From Verrucomicrobiota bacterium (GTDB lineage Bacteria > Verrucomicrobiota > Kiritimatiellia > RFP12 > UBA1067): DNA of 32,793 nucleotides. Positions within the stretch are counted from its first letter, which is position 1, and each line of letters begins with the position of its first letter. The stretch spans positions 1 through 32,793 of the forward strand of contig JAEEZC010000058.1 of assembly GCA_016288465.1 (NCBI GenBank), given 5' to 3'. The translations under genes and the position numbers were made by a program. Positions 25,735 to 32,793 of this stretch are shown piece by piece. Under the pieces are notes generated by a model. The model did no database searches and was not told the origin of the DNA. It worked only from the letters and a program-made list of their open reading frames with translations.

Positions 25735-27168
25735 ATGAGCAAATCGCTTTTCTATGTAGTTGCGGTGGCCGCGATCGGCGGCTTTCTCTTCGGCTTTGAC
25801 TCCGGCGTCATCTCGGGCTGCGAGAAGGCCATACAGACCGAGTTCGGCCTAAGGGCCTTCTGGCACGGGCTCATCGTCTCGGTCGCGCTCATCGGAACCG
25901 TGATAGGCGTCTTCGCCGCCGGTGCTCCGTCCGACAAGTGGGGGCGGCGCCCGACGCTGTGGCTGATGGGGACGCTATTCCTCGTCTCCGCCGTCGGCTG
26001 CGCGTTCACGCCGACGTCCAAGGCGCTGGGCCCGCATCTTCTCGGCTGGTTCCGCTTCATCGGAGGGCTCGCGATAGGCGGCGTGTCGGTCGTGGTTCCG
26101 CTCTACATCGTCGAGGTGTCGCCTGGCGCGCTGCGCGGGCGTCTTGTCGCGACCAACCAGCTCAACATCGTCTTCGGCATTCTCATCAGCTACGTCTCCA
26201 ACTACTTCGTCGCGCGGTGGATGGCGGTCGACGGAGGCTGGTTCAACAACCTCTGCCAGTGGCTTGCGGGCGTGTTCGCCTCGAATCCCATGACCGTAGA
26301 GATGGTCAAGTGGCGCGTCATGCTCGGCATGGAGTGCCTGCCGATCGTCGTGTTCATGGCGCTGCTCACCACGATACCCGAGTCGCCGCGCTGGCTTGTG
26401 CGCGCTGGCAGGAGCGACGAGGCCGAGCGGGTCCTCGCGCGCATCGGCTTTGCGGAGAAGGGCAAGACGATGGCGGACATAATCCGCGAGATAGCCGAGT
26501 CGCTTCGCGAGGTTGGGGCCGGCGCGAGCGTGCCGCTCTTCCAGCGCAAGTACCTGAAGCCCATCCTGCTTGCGTTCTTCATAGCCTTCTTCAACCAGGT
26601 CTCGGGCATCAACGCCATAAACTACTATGCGCCGCGCATCTTCGACATGATCTTCGACAAGGGAAGCGAGATGGCGTCCCTCGCCGGCACGATGGGCGTC
26701 GGCACGGTCAATCTGACGTTCACGATCCTCGCGTTCTTCATAATCGACAAGTTCGGACGCAGGGCCATGATCATCGGCGGGGCGACGCTCATGATACTCA
26801 TGCATTCGCTTGTCGCGTGGCAGCTCTCGCTGGGCGACAGGTGCAACTCGACGCTTGCGGTGGTGGGCATCCTCGGCTTCATCGCCTTCTTCGCCTGCTC
26901 GTCCGGCGCCGTCATCTGGGTCTACATATCGGAGGTATTCCCCAACGCCGTTCGCGCGAAGGGCCAGGCTCTTGGGTGCTTCACGCACTGGTTCATGTGC
27001 ACGGTCATCAGCTGGGCGTTCCCTGTCGTGGCCGAGATGGCCGGAATGTGGGCGTTCGCGTTCTTCGCGTTCATGATGGCGGTGCAGCTCGTCTGGGCCG
27101 TCTTCTTCATGCCCGAGACGAAGGGCGGGACGATCGAGGACATCGAAAAGCGGCTTGGCATAGCCTGA
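25735..27168 (+). CDS. Sugar porter family MFS transporter
   Basis: GGFLFGFDSGVISG, DKWGRRPTLW, PESPRWLVRAGR, NQVSGINAINYYAPRIF, PETKGGTIEDIE; ATG 25735 after GGAAGGA. Confidence 0.92.
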   Translation: MSKSLFYVVAVAAIGGFLFGFDSGVISGCEKAIQTEFGLRAFWHGLIVSVALIGTVIGVFAAGAPSDKWGRRPTLWLMGTLFLVSAVGCAFTPTSKALGPHLLGWFRFIGGLAIGGVSVVVPLYIVEVSPGALRGRLVATNQLNIVFGILISYVSNYFVARWMAVDGGWFNNLCQWLAGVFASNPMTVEMVKWRVMLGMECLPIVVFMALLTTIPESPRWLVRAGRSDEAERVLARIGFAEKGKTMADIIREIAESLREVGAGASVPLFQRKYLKPILLAFFIAFFNQVSGINAINYYAPRIFDMIFDKGSEMASLAGTMGVGTVNLTFTILAFFIIDKFGRRAMIIGGATLMILMHSLVAWQLSLGDRCNSTLAVVGILGFIAFFACSSGAVIWVYISEVFPNAVRAKGQALGCFTHWFMCTVISWAFPVVAEMAGMWAFAFFAFMMAVQLVWAVFFMPETKGGTIEDIEKRLGIA

Positions 27169-27187
27169 GGAAGGGGAGAGAGAAGCT

Positions 27188-29449
27188 ATGGAACTGAAGA
27201 CTGTCGTTTTGCTGGCGGCGTCTGCGATCTCGGCGGCGTTCCCGGGACCGCGTCAGGCCGCGGCCGCCGAAGTCGGAGGCTGGAAGGTCTCGTTCGACGA
27301 GCAGAGCTCATCGCTGAAGCTGGAATGCGGCGAAGCCCGCATAGAAGGGCGGCTGTCCTTTACAGGTCCGCAGAAAGTGACCGGCGGCGGCGTGGGCGCG
27401 GACGACAGGACGGCCGCGTGGCGCGTCTGCAAAGCCCGCGACGGCGTTGATTCCCGTCTCGCCCTCGTCGACGTCAAGGACAACGTCCACGGCTACATTT
27501 CCTTTCAGGCGAGCGGCGGAGGCGTCTCCATGCTCGTCTATCACCGCACCGCCTTCGCCTACCACGGCGAACTGCGGTTCGACGCCGAGGTCAAGTACCG
27601 TCCCGACGCGTTCTCCTGCTCGGTGACGCCCAGAAAGGGGGACCGCGTCCTCTCGATTCGCAGCGGCAGGGCTTCGCTTGTCGGCGACGACGCGCTCTTC
27701 TCCCCTGGCGCCGACGAGGTGCTGCGGGCGACGCACGGCGGATTCGTCGCTGACGGCGACGGCTGGCGCTATTCCGCGGCGTTCCGCATCGACGACCCCG
27801 CCGAAGACTCCGCAGTCTTCGCGATAGAGGGCGACTACTACAAGAGCCGCTGGGTGCCGAACTTCCGTCCCCTCGATCGCAGACGCGCGCCCCACGCGCC
27901 GACTGGCTGGCTGAGCTGGAACACGTACTTCGACCAGGCCGGCTCCAAGGAGAATCTCGACGAGGCGCGTTTTGCCGCGAAGTGGTTCAAGCCGTTCGGG
28001 ATGGAGATATGGAACATAGAATCGTGGCAAGACAATTCGCCGAAGCTCCCCGTCTCGAACTTCCACAACATGAACCTCGAGACGTACGCCGCGCAGTTTC
28101 CCGAGGGGATGAAGTGGCTTGCGGACGAGATTCGCAAGCTCGGGTTCAAGCCGGGGCTGTGGATGGCGCCGTTCGGAACGGGCAATGCCAACTTCTACAA
28201 GGAGCACGTCGACTGGTTCCTCCACGATGCGAACGGCAAGCCGATCTCCTGCTGGAACGGCAAGTTCACGCTCGACCCGACCGTGCCGGCCGCGCGCGAG
28301 CACCTGAAGCGCATCTTCGACAAGGCGTCGCATGACTGGGGCTACGAGTTCTTCAAGATAGACGGCATGTCGGGCCGCGGGCCCGGATACTGCGCGCATC
28401 TCTACGAGCGCCCCGACATACGCGCGCGCTTCGCCGATCCGCAATGTCCGAATCCGTTCGAGCTCTGCGTAAGGGCGTTCCGTGAGGGCATTGGCGACGA
28501 CCGCATCTTCCTCGCCTGCCAGGGCCATTTCACCGGCGCCGAGGCGGCCTACGCCGACTGCTCGCGCACCGGAGCCGACATCGTGCATCCGAACGAGCCC
28601 GTCAAATGGAATAACCTGCTGCTGCAGTCGCGCTGCACGGTCAACCAGTTCTTCGTCCATTCCATCGTGTTCTGGTCCGATCCGGACTGCATGCTCGTCA
28701 ACCAGGCGGCGCTGGAGCGTGGCCAGGCCGAGGTCGAGACAGCGATTGTCGCGCTGCCGGGGCAGCAGACGTTCGCGGGCGACCATCTTGCGGAGCTTGC
28801 GCCCGACCGCGTAAGGCTCATCCAGCAGGCGCTGCCGGTCGTTCCGACGCATCCCGGAAAGCTCTATCCGCAGTTCGGGCATCTTCCCGTCTGGGATCTC
28901 GCGGTCTCTCGTCCGTTCGGCTCCTGGCACGTCGTCGCGCTCTTCAACTGGACCGATTCCGAGGCGGACGTAGCATGCGACTGGAGCGAGATCGGCGAGA
29001 GCGAAGGGCGTCGCTTCATCGCCTGGGACTTCTGGCGCGGCGAAATGCTGGGCGAGATAAGCGGACGGCTTGAGCTGGCGGTGCCGCCGCGCTCGGTGCG
29101 CCTCGTCAGCCTTCGTCCTGCGCTCGGCCGTCCGCAGGTCCTTACATCCGATCGCCATATAACGCAGGGAGGAGTGGAGCTTGAGGACGAGTCGTGGAGC
29201 GGTGGCGTACTTACGGTGAAGGTCGCGGCGGTGGCGGGCTTCCCGCAGACCTTGCGCGTGGCGGTTCCGGAAGGCTTCGCCTTTTCGCGCGTATCGGCCG
29301 ACGGCGCGTCGGTGGAGCCGAGCATGGAGGCCTCCGGCCGCGTGCTTGCACTGGCCGTCTCGTCCGGGGCGGGCGGCACGGTGTCGCTTTCCGCCGAATT
29401 CTCCGAAAGCCCTGCCCGCCAGTCGGACTCCGGCGCGGCAAATAAATGA
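27188..29449 (+). CDS. Exported alpha-galactosidase-like glycoside hydrolase (GH36/GH27 clan)
   Basis: Signal-like N-terminus; GWLSWNTYF, LGFKPGLWMAPF, GYEFFKIDGMSG; C-terminal beta domain. Confidence 0.78.
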   Translation: MELKTVVLLAASAISAAFPGPRQAAAAEVGGWKVSFDEQSSSLKLECGEARIEGRLSFTGPQKVTGGGVGADDRTAAWRVCKARDGVDSRLALVDVKDNVHGYISFQASGGGVSMLVYHRTAFAYHGELRFDAEVKYRPDAFSCSVTPRKGDRVLSIRSGRASLVGDDALFSPGADEVLRATHGGFVADGDGWRYSAAFRIDDPAEDSAVFAIEGDYYKSRWVPNFRPLDRRRAPHAPTGWLSWNTYFDQAGSKENLDEARFAAKWFKPFGMEIWNIESWQDNSPKLPVSNFHNMNLETYAAQFPEGMKWLADEIRKLGFKPGLWMAPFGTGNANFYKEHVDWFLHDANGKPISCWNGKFTLDPTVPAAREHLKRIFDKASHDWGYEFFKIDGMSGRGPGYCAHLYERPDIRARFADPQCPNPFELCVRAFREGIGDDRIFLACQGHFTGAEAAYADCSRTGADIVHPNEPVKWNNLLLQSRCTVNQFFVHSIVFWSDPDCMLVNQAALERGQAEVETAIVALPGQQTFAGDHLAELAPDRVRLIQQALPVVPTHPGKLYPQFGHLPVWDLAVSRPFGSWHVVALFNWTDSEADVACDWSEIGESEGRRFIAWDFWRGEMLGEISGRLELAVPPRSVRLVSLRPALGRPQVLTSDRHITQGGVELEDESWSGGVLTVKVAAVAGFPQTLRVAVPEGFAFSRVSADGASVEPSMEASGRVLALAVSSGAGGTVSLSAEFSESPARQSDSGAANK

Positions 29450-29463
29450 ACAGGAGCGATCCC

Positions 29464-31545
29464 ATGACCGAAAGAATCAAATCTCTTCTAGACAGGACGT
29501 TCGACAAGGAGCAGCGGAAGTTCCGCAGGGACGTCGACTGGAAACCGCTTCTCGAGAGGTTCATCGCCGAAGGCACGAGCGACGAGGCCCGCGCCAGAAT
29601 GGGCCTTGTCGAGATGCTTGCGGCCGAGACGCCCGCGTTCATGGAAGGCGAGCGGATCGCGTTTCTCAGGACCGTGCGGCAGATACCCGACCTTCACTCC
29701 GACGAGGAGATGGACGAGCGCCGCAGGAACGGCACGGCGTTCGGCGAGAAGGGCGTCGTCTTCAACCTCACCGCCGACTTCGGCCCTGCGATCCACGACG
29801 GACTTGGCGCGCGCCTCGGCGCAATCGACGCCAGGCTGGCGAAGTGCCGCGAAGAGGGCGATGCGGAGGGCGTCGAGTTCCTCGAGAACGCGCGCCTGTC
29901 GGTCCTCGCCGTGCTCGATCTTGCCGAGCGCTATCGTGCCGAGGCCGAGAAGCGCGGCCTCTCCGAGATTGCGGACACGCTGTCCAGAGTGCCGTACTTC
30001 GGCGCGCGGACTTTCCACGAGGCCCTTCAGTCGCTCAGGATTCTCCACTACGCGATGTGGTGCGAAGGGGAGTATCACTGCGGCCTCGGGCGCATCGACC
30101 AGTATCTTCTGCCTTACTACTACGCCGACATCGCCGCCGGAAGGCTTGACGAGGACGGGGCGCTTGAGCTTGTCGAGGAGTTCTTCATCGCGTGCAACCG
30201 CGACAGCGACCTCTACATTGGCGTCCAGCAGGGCGACAACGGCCAGTCGGTCATGCTCGGCGGCCTCTCCCGCGACGGCACTCCGGCCTTCAACGCGCTT
30301 TCGAGGCTGTGCCTCAAGGCCTGCGGCGAACTCAAGCTTGTGGATCCGAAGATCAACCTTCGCGTGGACAAGACCACGCCTCTCGAAGTGTTCGAGGCCG
30401 GCACCGAGCTGACCAAGGAGGGCCTTGGCTTTCCGCAATATGCGAACGACGACGTCGTCATCCCCGCGCTTCAGAGATGGGGCTACGAGCTTGAGGACGC
30501 CCGCGACTACTCGGTCGCGGCGTGCTGGGAATTCCTGGTGCCTGGCTGCGGCATGGACATCAACAACATCGACGCGGTCAGCTTCGTCGGCTGCCTTGAC
30601 GCGGCCCTCAGACGTCTCGTAAAGGAGCGCGGCGACATGTCCGTCTCGTTCGACGACGTCAAGGCGGAGTTCCGCGGCGAAGTCCAGCGGCGCGCCGACG
30701 CCCTTGTCGAGAAGTACAGGCACGTCGAGATCCTTCCGGGTCCGTTCGTGTCCGTCATCTCCACGGGCTGCGTGGACAGGGCCCGCGACATCTGCAGGGG
30801 CGCGAAGTACAACAACTTCGGCATACACGGCACGGGAATCTCCGTCGCGGTCGACTCCCTCGCGTCCGTGCGGGAGCTGGTCTTTGAAAGGCGGCTCGTG
30901 ACGCTGTCCGAGCTGGTCGGCCTTCTCGACACCGACTTCGCGGGGCGCGACGACGTGCGCGCCGCGGCGAAGGCGGCGCCGAAGATGGGCAATGCGGACG
31001 CCCGAGCGGACGACATAGCGAAGTGGCTGATTGACTTCTGGGGCCGCGCCTTCGACGGAAAGCGCAACGACCGCGGCGGAATCTTCCGTCCGGGCACCGG
31101 CAGCGCCATGTACTACATCTGGCATGCGAGGGAGGTTAGGGCCTCGGCTGACGGAAGGCTCTCCGGCGAGCCGTTTTCGGCCAACTACGCTCCGTCGCTT
31201 GACGTGCCTGTGAAGGGGCCGGTGTCGGTAGTCAGGTCGTTCACCGAGCCGGATCTCCGTCCCGTGTGCAATGGCGGACCTCTCACGATCGAGATACACG
31301 ACTCCGCCTTCGCCATGCCTGACGGCGTCGCCAAGGTCGCGCATCTCGTCAAGTTCTTCATCGACCGCGGCGGACACCAGCTGCAGATAAACACGATCAA
31401 CCGTGCGACTCTGAAGGAGGCTCAGGCTCATCCCGAGCTGCACCGGCATCTCATCGTGCGCGTCTGGGGATGGAGCGGATACTTCGTCGAGCTGGACAGG
31501 GAGTACCAGGACCAGATTATCAGCCGCGTCGAGCTGTGCGCGTGA
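29464..31545 (+). CDS. Glycyl radical enzyme (PFL/diol-dehydratase superfamily), uncharacterised type
   Basis: Cys-loop SVAACWEFLVPG; C-terminal LIVRVWGWSGYFVELDREYQDQIISRVEL; activase gene immediately downstream. Start chosen at ATG 29464 after AGGAGC. Confidence 0.88.
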   Translation: MTERIKSLLDRTFDKEQRKFRRDVDWKPLLERFIAEGTSDEARARMGLVEMLAAETPAFMEGERIAFLRTVRQIPDLHSDEEMDERRRNGTAFGEKGVVFNLTADFGPAIHDGLGARLGAIDARLAKCREEGDAEGVEFLENARLSVLAVLDLAERYRAEAEKRGLSEIADTLSRVPYFGARTFHEALQSLRILHYAMWCEGEYHCGLGRIDQYLLPYYYADIAAGRLDEDGALELVEEFFIACNRDSDLYIGVQQGDNGQSVMLGGLSRDGTPAFNALSRLCLKACGELKLVDPKINLRVDKTTPLEVFEAGTELTKEGLGFPQYANDDVVIPALQRWGYELEDARDYSVAACWEFLVPGCGMDINNIDAVSFVGCLDAALRRLVKERGDMSVSFDDVKAEFRGEVQRRADALVEKYRHVEILPGPFVSVISTGCVDRARDICRGAKYNNFGIHGTGISVAVDSLASVRELVFERRLVTLSELVGLLDTDFAGRDDVRAAAKAAPKMGNADARADDIAKWLIDFWGRAFDGKRNDRGGIFRPGTGSAMYYIWHAREVRASADGRLSGEPFSANYAPSLDVPVKGPVSVVRSFTEPDLRPVCNGGPLTIEIHDSAFAMPDGVAKVAHLVKFFIDRGGHQLQINTINRATLKEAQAHPELHRHLIVRVWGWSGYFVELDREYQDQIISRVELCA

Positions 31546-31555
31546 GGCGCAAAGA

Positions 31556-32248
31556 GTGAAGGGCAGGACGTTCGAGGTAAGGGAGTTCACTTTGCACGAC
31601 GGACCGGGAGTGAGGACAACTGTCTTCCTCAAGGGCTGCCCTCTCAGGTGCGCATGGTGCCAGAATCCGGAGGGACTGTCGTTCGAGCATGAGACGATGA
31701 CTCGCTCGGACGGCGGCAGGATTGCCTGCGGATGCGACTGGACGCCGGAAGATCTTGCCGAGGAGCTTGCGCGGAACGCCGACATAATGGAACAGTCCGG
31801 AGGCGGAGTGACTTTTTCCGGCGGCGAGCCTCTCGCCCAGCCCGACTTCCTGCTGGCGCTGATTCCGCTTCTGAAGGCGAAGGGCATCGGCCTTGCAATC
31901 GAGACGAGCGGGTACGCTCCGCACGAAACCTACAAGTCCGTGGTGTCGCGCCTCGACTTCGTCTATCAGGACCTCAAGCACCACGATGCCGAGGCCTTTC
32001 GCAAATGGTGCGGCGGAGACCTTTCCGTCGTCATGCGCAACGTGGAGTGGCTGAAGTCGTCCGGCGTCGAACATGCATTCCGTGTGCCGTGCATACCGGG
32101 CGTGAACGACGGCGAGGCGGACAGGAGGGCTTTTCGCTCCATTGCCGGAGACGACCGAGTCGAGTTCCTTCCGTACAACCCAGCCGCTGGTGCCAAGTAT
32201 CCGATGCTTGGCCGCGAATTCCCGCTCCGTTCGCTGCTCCCGTCATGA
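31556..32248 (+). CDS. Glycyl radical enzyme activase (radical SAM)
   Basis: LHDGPGVRTTVFLKGCPLRCAWCQNPEG (CX3CX2C), GGGVTFSGGEPLAQPDF; 230 aa, GTG start. Confidence 0.9.
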   Translation: MKGRTFEVREFTLHDGPGVRTTVFLKGCPLRCAWCQNPEGLSFEHETMTRSDGGRIACGCDWTPEDLAEELARNADIMEQSGGGVTFSGGEPLAQPDFLLALIPLLKAKGIGLAIETSGYAPHETYKSVVSRLDFVYQDLKHHDAEAFRKWCGGDLSVVMRNVEWLKSSGVEHAFRVPCIPGVNDGEADRRAFRSIAGDDRVEFLPYNPAAGAKYPMLGREFPLRSLLPS

Positions 32249-32390
32249 ACGGCGGTCGCAATGAATCGGAAGCGCAGTCTGACTTCGCGGCAGACTCCGG
32301 AGCGCGCTCGGCGCGGATGTCTCGAAGGGCGGGACGAAGCTTTCGGCCGCCAGCTGCCGATGCCGAGCGGCGGCAGAGCGGCTCCGAGTG

Positions 32391-32399
32391 TGGTATAAT
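32391..32399 (+). promoter_or_regulatory. Extended -10 promoter TGGTATAAT
   Basis: 8 nt before GTG 32408. Confidence 0.65.
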
Positions 32400-32407
32400 A
32401 TGCGCTA

Positions 32408-32793
32408 GTGAAGTTTTCGCTTTCGACGAACTGGTGTAGCGGCATGGTCGAGTCCGGCGAGGAGATTGCCGAGACTGCGGCCATGCTTGGCTTCGACGAG
32501 CTTGAGCTCGGGTACAACACGACCGACGCCCAGGCCAGGGGCTTCGCGAAGTCGCTCGGCGTGATTCCCGTGGGCTCGGTGCACGCGTTTTGTCCGATTC
32601 CGCTTAGCGCGCCGCAGGGCTATCCGGAGCTGTATCTGCTTGCGTCGTTCGACGAGGAAACCCGGAAGATGGCGCACTTCCAGATCGTGAGGAACATCCG
32701 CTTCGCCGCGGGGATCGGGGCGGACACGCTCGTTCTGCACATGGGCCGCGTGAAGTGCCGCGGGTGGCTTTCGAGGTTCGACATGTCGCGCCG
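32408..32793 (+). CDS. Sugar phosphate isomerase/epimerase-like TIM barrel, N-terminal part (runs off window)
   Basis: GTG start: VKFSLSTNWCSGMVESGEEIAETAAMLGFDELELGYNTTDAQARGFAKSLGVIPVGSVHAFCPIP...GADTLVLHMGRV; open to window end. Confidence 0.65.
   Translation, partial: MKFSLSTNWCSGMVESGEEIAETAAMLGFDELELGYNTTDAQARGFAKSLGVIPVGSVHAFCPIPLSAPQGYPELYLLASFDEETRKMAHFQIVRNIRFAAGIGADTLVLHMGRVKCRGWLSRFDMSR

Overview
High-GC, gene-dense window. Its gene content suggests a PVC-like (Kiritimatiellae/Verrucomicrobia-type) gut anaerobe; this is inferred from families such as Minf_1886, XylR-like AraC sensors and GH99-like enzymes, not proven. Genes in order: a fused 2-hydroxyacyl-CoA dehydratase activase; a MATE-like transporter; a Minf_1886 family protein; an RsgA GTPase with a shortened C-terminus; a HAD phosphatase; trpS; a compact ExbB/ExbD/TonB set followed by a squalene-cyclase-like toroid protein; a 0.9 kb structured intergenic region; a secreted alpha/alpha-toroid protein; an Mpv17-like membrane protein; a XylR/AraC regulator; a large secreted beta-rich protein; a GH99-like protein; purB; a short alaS; two more XylR/AraC regulators around a zinc-type dehydrogenase; and a catabolic locus (sugar-porter MFS, GH36/27-like alpha-galactosidase, unusual glycyl radical enzyme, compact radical-SAM activase). 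The window ends in a partial TIM-barrel sugar isomerase. The most notable signals are: (1) the sugar locus built around a glycyl radical enzyme with atypical Cys-loop and Gly-loop motifs; (2) a 95-bp promoter/RBS/start cassette duplicated exactly 3690 bp apart, with a G6 tract that puts one copy out of frame; (3) recurrent TGNTATAAT promoters 7-9 nt from start codons, predicting leaderless mRNAs; (4) a degenerate 22-bp tandem array and nested inverted repeats in the 9.9-10.75 kb intergenic region; and (5) a 17-bp direct repeat with 21-bp period, AraC-operator-like, in a divergent promoter.
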